DNA of 64,000 bases from Pedobacter hartonius (GCF_900107535.1 NZ_FNRA01000013.1:93935-157934), one strand, 5' to 3'; positions 9,237 to 17,669 are shown, counted from the stretch's first letter. Numbers and translations are program-made. Notes: a model not told the origin generated them from the letters alone.

Positions 9237-9824
9237 TTAACTACCAACAACAACTTTTGCAAAGCGGATCACTTTGTCATTTAACGTATAACCTTTTTCT
9301 AATTCGTCTATAACCTTTCCTTTCAGCTCGTCTGTAGGGGCAGGGATTTTAGTAATAGCTTCATGAAGATCTGTATCAAAAACAGTATTGATACTTTCCT
9401 GTTCTTTCAAGCCTTTCTGCGCCAGAATGCTTTTAAGTTTGGTATGTACCAGCTGCACTCCCTCACGGATGGCGTTGATATCAGTAGCGTTTTCAGTCGC
9501 TTTATTTGCACGGTCAAAATCATCAAGAACAGGAAGCATAGAGATGATTACATCCTTACCTGCTGTCTGTAAAAGTTCTACACGTTCTTTCTGTGTACGT
9601 CTTTTAAAATTATCAAATTCAGCAAAAAGACGTAAGTATTTGTCATTCAGCGCTGCATTTTCCAATTTTAGCTTTTCTTCTGCAGAAATCTCCTCCACCG
9701 GTTCTGTAACTGTTTCTTCAGTTGCCGCACCTGCGTCTTCGTTTTGCTCTTGGTTCAACTGCTCTTCAGCAGTGTTTTCCGTAGTAGGATTTTCTGTATC
9801 GTTCGGTTTCTTCTTGCTAAACAT
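9237..9824 (-). CDS. grpE: GrpE nucleotide exchange factor
   Basis: 195 residues. A very acidic, low-complexity N-terminus (Glu/Thr/Asn rich, residues 1-45) leads into a long coiled coil containing RLFAEFDNFKRRTQKER, the GrpE hallmark, and a C-terminal beta domain with LNDKVIRFAKVVVG. GrpE releases ADP from DnaK and acts as a thermosensor. It is first in the grpE-dnaJ operon; dnaK is not in the window. Confidence 0.96.
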   Translation of the reverse strand: MFSKKKPNDTENPTTENTAEEQLNQEQNEDAGAATEETVTEPVEEISAEEKLKLENAALNDKYLRLFAEFDNFKRRTQKERVELLQTAGKDVIISMLPVLDDFDRANKATENATDINAIREGVQLVHTKLKSILAQKGLKEQESINTVFDTDLHEAITKIPAPTDELKGKVIDELEKGYTLNDKVIRFAKVVVGS

Positions 9825-9950
9825 ACTATAGTAGAATTTTTGTGTATAAAGTCAAAATGTTTGCCAATGGAATATATCAGCCATGCTGTCAGTTTTGTTT
9901 GAACAACACTGTACATATTGGCTGAAAAGGAAAATTTTGTCAGGAATAGC

Positions 9951-10634
9951 CTAGTTTATTGTGGCATCCTCATGCACTATGCCGGCCTCACATTTGATAA
10001 TGCGCGATGGTAGGGTGCGTATGATATGGTAATCATGTGTGGCCATCAGTACCGCTGTTCCGCTCTGGCTGATCTGTTTTAACAGCAATACGATCTCTTC
10101 AGAAGTATCGGGGTCTAAATTTCCGGTAGGCTCATCAGCAAGAATAATATCAGGGTTGTTCAGCAGCGAACGTGCGATGACTACACGCTGTTGTTCACCA
10201 CCGGAAAGCTCATGCGGCATTTTCCTGATTTTTGAGCGCAGGCCTACTTTTTCAAGTACGTCCTTCACACGTTCTTCGATCAGTTTTTTGTCTTTCCATC
10301 CGGTAGCTTTCAGCACAAAGTCGAGATTTTTTTCAACTGTCCGGTCTGTCAGCAGCTGGAAATCCTGGAATACGATACCCAGTTTCCTGCGCAGGAAAGG
10401 AACATCCCTTTCCGCCAGTTTTTTCAGATCGAAGCCGGCTATCTGTCCTTCTCCGTTACCAATATGAAGATCCCCGTAAATGATTTTCAGCAAACTGCTT
10501 TTTCCCGATCCGGTCTGGCCGATTAAAAATACAAATTCACCTTTGTCTATATTGAGGTTTACGTTGGATAACACCAGGTGTTTCTGTTGAAATACATCTA
10601 CGTTCTTTAAATTGATAACCGCGTTTCCTGTCAT
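9951..10634 (-). CDS. ftsE: FtsE-like cell division ABC ATPase
   Basis: 227 residues with Walker A GQTGSGKSS, signature LSGGEQQRV, Walker B DIILADEPTGNLDP and a switch His in ATHDYH. Length and the LADEPTGNLDP form match FtsE, which with the permease FtsX controls peptidoglycan hydrolases at the division site. No ftsX is adjacent, as often in Bacteroidota, so an alternative is a LolD/MacB-type ATPase. A small conserved-looking gene lies four bases upstream and is probably co-transcribed. Confidence 0.82.
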   Translation of the reverse strand: MTGNAVINLKNVDVFQQKHLVLSNVNLNIDKGEFVFLIGQTGSGKSSLLKIIYGDLHIGNGEGQIAGFDLKKLAERDVPFLRRKLGIVFQDFQLLTDRTVEKNLDFVLKATGWKDKKLIEERVKDVLEKVGLRSKIRKMPHELSGGEQQRVVIARSLLNNPDIILADEPTGNLDPDTSEEIVLLLKQISQSGTAVLMATHDYHIIRTLPSRIIKCEAGIVHEDATIN

Positions 10635-10638
10635 TGTT

Positions 10639-10851
10639 TTAAATATCTAATTTTGCAATCTGACCAAATGGTAGTTCTTTTACCAGGTCCATAATGTAAG
10701 GCAGCTTGTGGCCAAGGCCCAGTTTATCGAGCGACTTGTCTGGCCTGTCTACCCTGAAATAGGCCAGCAGCGTAAACTTATCGTCCCTTAACTGAACATA
10801 GTCTGGTATTTTGGCAATGCCTTTAACTTTGATTACATACATTTTGTTCAA
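10639..10851 (-). CDS. Small hypothetical protein upstream of ftsE
   Basis: 70 residues, not recognised. It is a compact soluble protein with alternating beta-like segments (MYVIKVKGIAKIP, FTLLAYFRV) and a C-terminal helix. A second in-frame Met occurs at residue 4. The four-base gap to ftsE suggests the two are co-translated. No membrane segment, signal peptide or metal motif is visible. It is probably real because of the tight spacing and normal codon use. Confidence 0.6.
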   Translation of the reverse strand: MNKMYVIKVKGIAKIPDYVQLRDDKFTLLAYFRVDRPDKSLDKLGLGHKLPYIMDLVKELPFGQIAKLDI

Positions 10852-11172
10852 AAATAGTGTTTCAAAATGAGAATTACGAAACGAAGAATACTGTTACACT
10901 ACTCTTTTATGCATCTTATTGTTTTGGAACGATCTTCTACTGCAATCTACGGCGTTATTAAGTGCTCTTATACGACCTGTAAAGGAATGTCCAACCAGTC
11001 CTCCCGAACATAGCCCATGCGTACTTTCCGGATGCCACAGCTATACCGCGGCTATACCCCCTTAGGCAAGGCCGGGGTATAGCTGTGGTAAGGTTTTGCT
11101 AAGATCGGGGTATGCCCGGGCAGACCGCAATAACAAAATAATCAGATCACCGTAAGAGTTAACAGTTATCCG
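10852..11172. other. Gene-free stretch with one large hairpin
   Basis: About 320 bases without a credible gene. The only structure is the 54-nt inverted repeat at 11035-11088, listed separately. The left part would carry the promoter for the small gene and ftsE; I see no clear -7 box there. Confidence 0.5.
11035..11088. repeat. 54-nt compound inverted repeat
   Basis: Outer arms of 13 bases match perfectly (CCACAGCTATACC at 11035-11047 against GGTATAGCTGTGG at 11076-11088). A second copy of the arm core (GCTATACCCC, 11051-11060) can pair with the same right arm, so two mutually exclusive hairpins are possible. There is no U-tract, so it is not a plain terminator. It resembles an intergenic REP-like palindrome. 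Confidence 0.6.
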
Positions 11173-12192
11173 TTATAGGCTGTTCAGGAAATCTATAGTA
11201 TTCACATTATCTGCGTAATCCCATAAGGCAGGATGCTGACTCTGGCCGAAGGTTACGATACCACTTTCAAGCTGAAGTTCAGTACTGGTAACCACACATT
11301 GAATGTTGTCCTGCATAGAGATAAGCTTTTCATTTAAATCATTCAGGCTTTTGTAGTATTCAAAATACAGGACCGCAAGCGGAGAGGAAAGGCCTGTATC
11401 TTCTTTTAATAGCAGGAAGCCATTGTCATAGTGCGGGGCAGAATTTACAAGATAGATCGATTTGTTATAGTCGTAGTTGTTATTGTATTTAAAATGATTG
11501 ATGATGGGCTGAAACTTTTCCAGGGGTTCGAAGAAATTTTTAATCTCATAACCTTCGGGAAGATAGATCTTGGACACGTTACGGCAGCCGAGACCAAAGT
11601 AGTCAAAGATATCGTGGCCAAGCAGGGCTATGTCTTCTGTCTGTTCTTTGCCGTTCAGTACGGCGATGCTGTTCCTGTTCTTCCTTATAATGTTAGGTAC
11701 CTTTCCGAAATAGTAGTCGAAATACCTGGATGAATTGTTACTGCCGGTAGCGATAATGGCATCAAAATCTTTGAGGCGCTCTGCGAAAACAATTCTTTTT
11801 CCAAGTGCCGGTTCAAAGATGACCAGCTGTCTGAGCAGTGCCGGGAGCAGTTTATTATCTGAAGAAGAGAGCTTAATCACTGCAGTATTTCCGGTAGCCA
11901 GTACGCAAAGTATATCGTGGAAGCCCACCATAGGGATATTTCCTGCCAGGATCATTCCAATGTTTTTCGGGGTTCCGGTTACCTTAATCCCTTCAAACCA
12001 TTTTTCCAGCGCTGCGGGGTTCAGCATCTCCCTGAAGGAGGATAGGGACCGCTGCACTTCTTCCGGCTGGAACCACGCATTGTGATGAATTGCTAAATCG
12101 GTTACGCTGTTGAATTCATCATCTGGCTGATTCAGGAAATCACTTAGTTTGTGAAATGCAATAATTAACTTTTCAGCGGTAAGGCTTGGCAT
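11173..12192 (-). CDS. Acyl-CoA reductase, LuxC-like
   Basis: Start set at the ATG at 12192 (MPSLTAEKL), giving 339 residues; the frame continues 20 codons upstream, but that part would overlap the divergent promoter boxes. The aldehyde-dehydrogenase-type Rossmann region carries NIPMVGFHDILCVLATGN, and the active-site region has LGCRNVSKIYLP with the likely nucleophilic Cys. LuxC enzymes reduce acyl-CoA or acyl-protein to aldehyde with NADPH. The gene is divergent from a ferredoxin; this pairing recurs in Bacteroidota, but the physiological aldehyde is not known. No luciferase genes are here, so bioluminescence is not implied. Confidence 0.85.
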   Translation of the reverse strand: MPSLTAEKLIIAFHKLSDFLNQPDDEFNSVTDLAIHHNAWFQPEEVQRSLSSFREMLNPAALEKWFEGIKVTGTPKNIGMILAGNIPMVGFHDILCVLATGNTAVIKLSSSDNKLLPALLRQLVIFEPALGKRIVFAERLKDFDAIIATGSNNSSRYFDYYFGKVPNIIRKNRNSIAVLNGKEQTEDIALLGHDIFDYFGLGCRNVSKIYLPEGYEIKNFFEPLEKFQPIINHFKYNNNYDYNKSIYLVNSAPHYDNGFLLLKEDTGLSSPLAVLYFEYYKSLNDLNEKLISMQDNIQCVVTSTELQLESGIVTFGQSQHPALWDYADNVNTIDFLNSL

Positions 12193-12221
12193 GTTTGGAA
12201 TGATTTTAAAGGATAAATTGT

Positions 12222-12229
12222 TATATTTG
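12222..12229 (+). promoter_or_regulatory. Predicted -7 box for the ferredoxin gene
   Basis: TATATTTG fits the Bacteroidota -7 consensus TAnnTTTG exactly and lies 41 bases before the ferredoxin ATG. A TTTG at 12194-12197 could serve as the upstream element, with somewhat long spacing. Confidence 0.55.
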
Positions 12230-12234
12230 CAGTG

Positions 12235-12242
12235 CAAAGGTA
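12235..12242 (-). promoter_or_regulatory. Predicted -7 box for the acyl-CoA reductase gene
   Basis: On the minus strand TACCTTTG matches TAnnTTTG, 42 bases before the reductase ATG at 12192. It sits back to back with the ferredoxin box, only five bases apart, so the two transcripts probably compete. Confidence 0.45.
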
Positions 12243-12270
12243 ACTTTAGCAAATAGATTTATACTAAGAC

Positions 12271-12621
12271 ATGGCTATTAAAATAACAGACGAATGTATT
12301 AATTGCGGAGCATGTGAGCCTGAATGCCCAAATAATGCAATATATGACGCAGGTACGGCCTGGCGATTTTCAGATGGCACCAATCTGGACGGAATCATTG
12401 ATTTCGGTGACAAGGAGATTGATGCTGGTGCGGCACAGGAAGCAGTTTCTGACGAGGTTTATTATATCGTGTCAGACAAGTGTACAGAGTGCAAAGGTTT
12501 CCATGATGAGCCTCAGTGTGCCGCTGTTTGCCCTGTAGACTGTTGTGTGGATGACGAAGACATCCGTGAAACAGAAGAAGAATTATTGAAGAAAAAAGCC
12601 TGGTTACACCAGGAAGGCTAG
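12271..12621 (+). CDS. 2x[4Fe-4S] ferredoxin
   Basis: 116 residues. The N-terminal cluster motif is CINCGACEPECP and the second is CTECKGFHDEPQCAAVCPVDCC; the spaced Cys of the latter has the insertion typical of the Azotobacter/Alvin-type ferredoxins. An acidic insertion lies between them and a charged tail follows. It is a cytoplasmic electron carrier. Its divergent partner is an NADPH-type acyl-CoA reductase. A strong palindromic terminator follows directly. Confidence 0.92.
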   Translation: MAIKITDECINCGACEPECPNNAIYDAGTAWRFSDGTNLDGIIDFGDKEIDAGAAQEAVSDEVYYIVSDKCTECKGFHDEPQCAAVCPVDCCVDDEDIRETEEELLKKKAWLHQEG

Positions 12622-12628
12622 TCCTGAG

Positions 12629-12678
12629 CATCATAAAACAGAAAAGGACGCATATGCGTCCTTTTCTGTTTTATGATG
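12629..12678. terminator. 50-nt perfect palindrome, bidirectional terminator
   Basis: All 25 bases on each side of the centre (between 12653 and 12654) pair. The stem contains AAAACAGAAAAGGACGCA and its complement, so each strand reads a T-rich right arm. It fills the gap between the ferredoxin and the convergent universal stress gene and probably terminates both. Confidence 0.8.
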
Positions 12679-12685
12679 GATTTTT

Positions 12686-13135
12686 CTATACCTCGGCTTT
12701 GTTTGGAATGATCAATACAGGACATGCAGATTTGCGTGCCACATGTTCTGCAACACTGCCCATCAAAAAGTGGTAGAGACCGCTTCTGCCATAAGTACCG
12801 ATCACGATCAGGTCGGCGCCCCATTCTTCAGCCTGGTTGATGATGCCGTGTGCAGCGCTGTCAATTACACTAAGATATGTTGTCTTTACGCCACCGGAAT
12901 AAGTTTTTTCTAGTTCTTCGAGTAATACATGGCTATGTTCCTCACTGTTATCATAAGTTTCGAGGAAAACTGGTGCAATGGTAAGATCCTGGTTGATCGT
13001 AGCAGGTATAGGCTCTATGATATTGGCGAGCGCAACCTCTGCATCAAAGGTCTTTGCCAGTTCATAGCCCGATTTTGCAGCCTTCTCAGCGCAGGTACTA
13101 TTGTCAACGGCTATTAATATCTTCCTGAAGTTCAT
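12686..13135 (-). CDS. Universal stress protein (UspA family)
   Basis: 149 residues. N-terminus KILIAVDNSTCAEKAA gives the first UspA strand and Asp. The C-terminal nucleotide-binding signature is VIGTYGRSGLYHFLMGSVAEHVARKSACPVLII, matching the ATP-binding G-2x-G-9x-G(S/T) pattern. Usp proteins are cytoplasmic and respond to stress or energy limitation. Single-gene unit, convergent with the ferredoxin. Confidence 0.93.
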   Translation of the reverse strand: MNFRKILIAVDNSTCAEKAAKSGYELAKTFDAEVALANIIEPIPATINQDLTIAPVFLETYDNSEEHSHVLLEELEKTYSGGVKTTYLSVIDSAAHGIINQAEEWGADLIVIGTYGRSGLYHFLMGSVAEHVARKSACPVLIIPNKAEV

Positions 13136-13244
13136 AAATATGAGTGATTAATTTGTAATACCAAATTAACAATTTTATGAATCAAATGTTTAAAATGAGG
13201 TTTATTAGTTCGGGATCATTATTTTTACGCACCGATATTTTACT

Positions 13245-14024
13245 ATGGAACAGAAATTCGCGATTTGCAGAGTAGCCATTGCAGCCCTGAGGCCGGCGGC
13301 CTCTGATAAAGCAGAGATTGCCACACAATTGTTATTTGGAGATGCTGTTGAAGTACTCGGACAGGCTGAGCCCTGGTGGCGTATCCGTAATGCTTATGAC
13401 GGTTATGAAGGCTGGATGGATTTTAAACAGCTGACTGTGATTACCCGGGAAGAATATGAGCGTAACCAGAATTATCATACCCTGGTACCGCCGGCGGTAC
13501 TGAATACGGTTACTGCTGCGGACGGCAGCCAGTTCTATTTGACTGCTTCGGCTAATTTGCCTGCTTATGCAGGCGGATCATGCGAAATCGGGGGGAATAA
13601 GTTCGGGGTAACGTTTGAACCTTACCAGGTACCTTCAGCTACTGAAGAGAAAATTAAAGAACTGGCCATGTTTTTCATGAATGCACCTTATCTGTGGGGC
13701 GGAAGGACTTTGTTTGGGATTGATTGTTCGGGTTTCTCTCAGGCTGTATATAAACTTGCGGGTATCCGCATCAGAAGGGATGCCTGGCAGCAGGCAGAAC
13801 AGGGTGATACCGTCAATTTTCTGCCTGAAGTAAAAACCGGTGATCTTGCCTTTTTTGATAATGCCGAAGGCAGGATTGTGCATGTGGGTGTCATATTAAG
13901 CCCGGACAGGATCATTCATGCATCAGGAAGGGTACGGATTGATCCGATCGATGACCAGGGAATTTATAATACGGAACTGGGCAGATATACCCATAAGTTA
14001 AGGATTATTAAAAGGTTTTTTTAG
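13245..14024 (+). CDS. C40 (NlpC/P60) peptidoglycan peptidase with SH3-like domains
   Basis: 259 residues. An SH3-like N-terminus (residues ~1-75, with WWRIRNAYDGYEGWMD) and a second beta-rich domain precede the catalytic domain (~135-259). The catalytic Cys is in GIDCSGFSQAVYKLAG and the His in VHVGVILS, with IIHASGRVRID following. Family members cleave the D-Glu to diamino-acid bond of stem peptides. There is no obvious signal peptide, so this could be a cytoplasmic muropeptide-recycling enzyme of the YkfC type; that alternative is quite plausible because YkfC has the same SH3-C40 layout. Confidence 0.88.
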   Translation: MEQKFAICRVAIAALRPAASDKAEIATQLLFGDAVEVLGQAEPWWRIRNAYDGYEGWMDFKQLTVITREEYERNQNYHTLVPPAVLNTVTAADGSQFYLTASANLPAYAGGSCEIGGNKFGVTFEPYQVPSATEEKIKELAMFFMNAPYLWGGRTLFGIDCSGFSQAVYKLAGIRIRRDAWQQAEQGDTVNFLPEVKTGDLAFFDNAEGRIVHVGVILSPDRIIHASGRVRIDPIDDQGIYNTELGRYTHKLRIIKRFF

Positions 14025-14033
14025 CGCCTTGGA

Positions 14034-14051
14034 TTATTCCCACTCCCAGAT
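14034..14051. repeat. Direct repeat, left copy (relic of a WD40 gene 3' end)
   Basis: Eighteen bases identical to 14667-14684. On the minus strand this reads ATC TGG GAG TGG GAA TAA, the same IWEWE-stop that ends the WD40 gene; the codons before it (MMI) also resemble it. See findings. Confidence 0.7.
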
Positions 14052-14666
14052 GATCATCATTGTTAAGCAGAGATAGATGCTTATGTTTAACTATATGGAA
14101 TATTTAGTAATTTATTGTGTATTTTAAATCTGATACATTTGAAATTTTAAATTATATCGTTTACATTTGTATTGTATTTACAGCCAGTATTACTATAAAA
14201 AAGATATCGAAAAGAGCTGAGGGAGTTTGCTAAATTATTGGGAGTCAATCTTACCTTCGATAAATCTCTTGATAAATATTCTAAAATAGTGCCGGAGAAA
14301 ATGAAGGAAAGCAATATACTTTTTCCCAATTCAAAATTCAATTTTTAGGTATTCACCTCCGATAGAAATTCCTTTCTTTTAAATAAGAAGCCATCAAAAT
14401 TGATACCTCTTTTAAATCGGACTGGGATATAGTCTTTAGCGATTCTGTTCAAACCATAAATATCAAATGTTTCGTTGATCTCTTCATATGCATGATGAAT
14501 GGCCATTTGATACAACCGTGTTTTTACCGGTGCTGATAAACTCATAATCGAGGTAATCTAATGAAATAGAAATATTATCATACTTTTAGTAGTTCATGAA
14601 GCTGAAATGAATAATATTTCTTATAAAGAATATTTCATCTATTTTGCTGTTCTTCAACTCTCGTAT
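14052..14666. other. 615-base gene-poor insert between the two WD40 3'-end copies
   Basis: No intact recognisable gene. The plus strand holds a degraded coding-like tail at 14217-14348 (reads ELREFAKLLGVNLTF and ends KFNF-stop), without a start. The minus strand holds a 66-codon frame at 14345-14545. Base composition is visibly more AT-rich than the flanking genes. Confidence 0.5.
14345..14545 (-). CDS. Short hypothetical ORF in the insert
   Basis: 66 codons starting MSLSAPVKTRLYQ and ending KEFLSEVNT. I do not recognise it. It has a helical N-terminus and a C-terminal stretch with basic residues (VRFKRGINFDGFLFKRKE). It could be a remnant of a larger gene; it abuts the degraded plus-strand tail. 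Confidence 0.3.
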   Translation of the reverse strand: MSLSAPVKTRLYQMAIHHAYEEINETFDIYGLNRIAKDYIPVRFKRGINFDGFLFKRKEFLSEVNT

Positions 14667-14684
14667 TTATTCCCACTCCCAGAT
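14667..14684. repeat. Direct repeat, right copy (actual WD40 3' end)
   Basis: The partner of 14034-14051; contains the stop codon and last codons of the WD40 gene on the minus strand. Confidence 0.7.
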
Positions 14685-15563
14685 CATCACCAACTTATCG
14701 TCCCCGATGGTGATCAGGTACCTGCCGTCCGGCGTCCATACCAGTTTATTAATGGAATGGGTGTGCCCGTTTGTGTTTTTCTCTATACTGAGGATCTTGT
14801 ATAACCTCAGGTCTTCCGCACCCCATAACTTAATGCTTTTGTCCTGGCTTGCTGTAGCGAAATAGGGGAGTACCGGGTTGAAGGCAATTCCATATACACT
14901 AAAAAGGTGCGCCGGGATATTGTGCTGGAATTCATAATCAGGCAGTGACCAGAAATTGAGCTGTGCATCCCTGCCGCCTGAGATCAGGTATTTTCCATCA
15001 GGCGAATACTGAACTGAGGTTACTGGTAACGTATGTTTTTCCAGGGTATGAACCAGACTGTAGTCCTTCAGGTTGTAGATCCTGATCATATTGTCCTTAC
15101 AGCCAAAAGCCGCGTATTGCGTATCAGGGCTGATTGCAATCGATCTTACCGTATCGTATGAAACAGGAATACGGTACAGCAAAGAATAATCAGTAAGCGA
15201 CCATACGCCGACCGTTCCGTCTTCGCTGGCCGTCAGAAACTCCTGCTTGGACGGGATAGCAATAATGTCAAAGACCGGTTTTTCATGCGCCTGAAAGCTG
15301 GTCTTAACGGTTTGCGTTTCAAGATCAAAGATATTGACCTCACCACTGCGCTGCCCAACAAAAAGCTGGTCATTGTGATAATGCAGGCTATAAACCGAAC
15401 TTTTTACAGGCATCAGCACCTTTAAAAAGCTCATTTTTTCCAGTGACCACTCTACTACGCCTTTATCATTTCCACCGGTAAAAAAGATTCCGTCTTTGCC
15501 GGAGTTGTCCAGCGCATAGACAGGGTTCTGATGACCACTCAGTGATTTTAGATGTTTCAGCAT
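14667..15563 (-). CDS. WD40 repeat protein at the end of the his operon
   Basis: 298 residues made of about seven WD40 blades, an entire beta-propeller with no other domain. Typical blade ends are VGVWSL, IRIYNL, LNFWSL, IKLWGA and MIWEWE. The start lies nine bases after the hisIE stop, so it is probably read on the same mRNA. WD40 propellers are protein-interaction platforms, and no link to histidine synthesis is known to me. Its last 18 bases recur at 14034-14051. Confidence 0.88.
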   Translation of the reverse strand: MLKHLKSLSGHQNPVYALDNSGKDGIFFTGGNDKGVVEWSLEKMSFLKVLMPVKSSVYSLHYHNDQLFVGQRSGEVNIFDLETQTVKTSFQAHEKPVFDIIAIPSKQEFLTASEDGTVGVWSLTDYSLLYRIPVSYDTVRSIAISPDTQYAAFGCKDNMIRIYNLKDYSLVHTLEKHTLPVTSVQYSPDGKYLISGGRDAQLNFWSLPDYEFQHNIPAHLFSVYGIAFNPVLPYFATASQDKSIKLWGAEDLRLYKILSIEKNTNGHTHSINKLVWTPDGRYLITIGDDKLVMIWEWE

Positions 15564-15572
15564 AATCAGGGT

Positions 15573-16160
15573 CTATTTGTGCCTGCCTTCCAGGTTTATA
15601 CCTATATCAGCCAGTGTTTTACCCTTTTCCCTTAGCAGTACCAGCAGGTGGAACACCAGGTCAGAACTTTCATTTACAAAATCCACATCAGTTTCATTGA
15701 GTGCAGCGATCACTGTCTCCACACCTTCTTCACCAACTTTCTGTGCGATCTTATTGAGCCCTTTTTTGCGGAGTTTATTCACATAAGATTCCTCTGTAGG
15801 GTTGTCATACCTGTCGCCAATGATCTTTTCCAGTTCAAAGATAAAGTTCTGGTTGAAGTTCGTTTTAAAACAGCTTCTGCTGCCGGTATGGCAGGTTGGC
15901 CCCACTGGTGTAGCCTTAATCAGTATCGTATCATTATCGCAATCGATATGTGTCTCTTTTACATAGAGGAAGTTTCCGCTTTCTTCTCCCTTGGTCCACA
16001 GGCGGTTTTTAGTGCGCGAATAAAAGGTCACTTTTCCTTCTGCCTGTGTTTTAGTCCATGCTTCCTGGTTCATATACCCCAGCATTAACACTTCCAATGT
16101 TTGTACATCCTGAATGATTACAGGCACCAAGCCATTGGTTTTTTCAAAATCTATAGTCAT
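15573..16160 (-). CDS. hisIE: Bifunctional phosphoribosyl-AMP cyclohydrolase/phosphoribosyl-ATP pyrophosphatase
   Basis: 195 residues. The N-terminal HisI half has MLGYMNQEAW, TFYSRTKNRLWTKGE and the metal/Cys site DCDNDTILI...TCHTGSRSC. The C-terminal HisE half (~110-195) has the acidic MazG-like helices with KVGEEGVETVIAAL. It catalyses steps 2 and 3 of histidine synthesis in the cytoplasm. It overlaps hisF by four bases, so translation is coupled. Confidence 0.96.
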   Translation of the reverse strand: MTIDFEKTNGLVPVIIQDVQTLEVLMLGYMNQEAWTKTQAEGKVTFYSRTKNRLWTKGEESGNFLYVKETHIDCDNDTILIKATPVGPTCHTGSRSCFKTNFNQNFIFELEKIIGDRYDNPTEESYVNKLRKKGLNKIAQKVGEEGVETVIAALNETDVDFVNESSDLVFHLLVLLREKGKTLADIGINLEGRHK

Positions 16161-16912
16161 AACCTTACTGGTATGTTGTGTTTTTTTAATTCGTTCTTCA
16201 GCACAGGGATCGGTATTTCACCAAAATGAAAGACAGATGCAGCCAAAGCGGCATCAACACCTGTAGTTGTAAAAACTTCTGTAAAGTGTTCAATTTTTCC
16301 GGCTCCGCCAGAGGCGATGACGGGGATATTGATCATCTGGCTGATCGTTTGCAATAAATTACAGTCGAACCCCTGTTTTGTACCATCATGGTCCATTGAG
16401 GTCAGCAGAATCTCTCCGGCACCCAGTTCTTCCGCCTGTTTGATCCATTTTTCTGTTTCCAGTTCTGTGATCAGTCTGCCGCCGTTCAGGTGCACCATAT
16501 TCCTGCCGCCAACCAGTTTGGTGTCCACGGCAACCACAACAAACTGTACACCAAATACCTTGGCCAGGTCAGCGATCAGCTGCGGGTTTTTCACTGCTGC
16601 AGAGTTGATGCTGATCTTATCGGCACCTGCATTCAGCAGTGCTTCGGCGTCAGCGATCTCAGTGATACCACCACCTATAGTAAAGGGGATATTGAGTTGC
16701 CTGGCTACAGATTTCACCATTTCGATCATCGTTTTGCGACGCTCATGGGTAGCGGTAATATCCAGGAATACCAGTTCGTCTGCTCCCTGCTGTGCATATT
16801 GCCATGCCAGCTCTACGGGGTCTCCGGCATCCTTAAGATCCACGAAATTAACACCTTTTACTGTCCTTCCGTCCTTCACGTCCAGACAGGGAATGATACG
16901 TTTACTCAGCAT
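16157..16912 (-). CDS. hisF: Imidazole glycerol phosphate synthase, cyclase subunit
   Basis: 251 residues, a (beta/alpha)8 barrel. Signature RIIPCLDVKDGRTVKGVNF at the N-terminus holds the catalytic Asp, and the second catalytic Asp is in LLTSMDHDGTKQGFD. It pairs with HisH to make imidazole glycerol phosphate and AICAR. The hisA gene ends three bases upstream. Confidence 0.97.
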   Translation of the reverse strand: MLSKRIIPCLDVKDGRTVKGVNFVDLKDAGDPVELAWQYAQQGADELVFLDITATHERRKTMIEMVKSVARQLNIPFTIGGGITEIADAEALLNAGADKISINSAAVKNPQLIADLAKVFGVQFVVVAVDTKLVGGRNMVHLNGGRLITELETEKWIKQAEELGAGEILLTSMDHDGTKQGFDCNLLQTISQMINIPVIASGGAGKIEHFTEVFTTTGVDAALAASVFHFGEIPIPVLKNELKKHNIPVRL

Positions 16913-16915
16913 GGA

Positions 16916-17665
16916 TTACAGGGAAGTCATTGCCCTAAGGTTCCATTCCTTGATCTCATCAATAGTGATGCGGTTTTCATAGATCGCTTTTCCAACGACT
17001 ACCGATCGTACTTCCAGTTTTGCCAGTTCTTCGATATCTTCCATAGAACTCACGCCTCCCGAAGCGATCAGCTTAATGAACGGAGAGTGTTCCAGTAATT
17101 TCTTATAGAGGTCTACTGCGGCACCGCCCAGTTTGCCATCTTTGTTGATATCCGTGCAGAGGAACCTGAAAAAGCCCAGTTGAAGACATTTGTCAACGTA
17201 ATCCATCAGTTTAATCGGAGAGCTTTCCATCCAGCCTGAGTATTTGATCACCTCATCAAGCACATCGATAGCGATCACAATACGGTTGGCATAATCATAT
17301 TTCTTGCCTACTTCTTTGCTGAGTTCGGCAAGGAAATCAGGATTTGTGATGGCCTGCGTACCGACGATCACGCGGTGAATACCGGCATCAAGCAGGTTGG
17401 TTACCTGTTCGATGGTACGGATACCACCTCCGTACTGAACACGCATATCCGTTTTGCGGATAATCTCAAAAAGTTCAGCCTGGTTGCTGAAATCCCCTTT
17501 GGCGCCGTTAAGGTCAATAATATGAATGAATTCTGTACCGTTAGACCGATAAGTTTCGATCATTTCGGCAATCGAGACTTCATATACTGTTTTTTGGTTG
17601 TAGTCGCCTTCTCTCAACCGGACAACTTTGCCATCTAAAATATCTATAGCGGGAATAATGTACAT
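16916..17665 (-). CDS. hisA: ProFAR isomerase
   Basis: 249 residues, a barrel homologous to HisF. N-terminal IPAIDILDGKVVRL has the first catalytic Asp; CTDINKDGKLGG holds the second. It performs the Amadori rearrangement of ProFAR to PRFAR. It lies four bases downstream of hisH. Confidence 0.97.
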   Translation of the reverse strand: MYIIPAIDILDGKVVRLREGDYNQKTVYEVSIAEMIETYRSNGTEFIHIIDLNGAKGDFSNQAELFEIIRKTDMRVQYGGGIRTIEQVTNLLDAGIHRVIVGTQAITNPDFLAELSKEVGKKYDYANRIVIAIDVLDEVIKYSGWMESSPIKLMDYVDKCLQLGFFRFLCTDINKDGKLGGAAVDLYKKLLEHSPFIKLIASGGVSSMEDIEELAKLEVRSVVVGKAIYENRITIDEIKEWNLRAMTSL

Positions 17666-17669
17666 CTTG

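Noticed and set aside
11173..12621. Bioluminescence (lux) locus
   Set aside because: Only a LuxC-like reductase is present with a ferredoxin; no luciferase, transferase or synthetase genes.
13245..14024. C40 peptidase as a toxin effector
   Set aside because: No immunity gene, signal peptide or mobile context; SH3-C40 layout fits housekeeping muropeptide enzymes.
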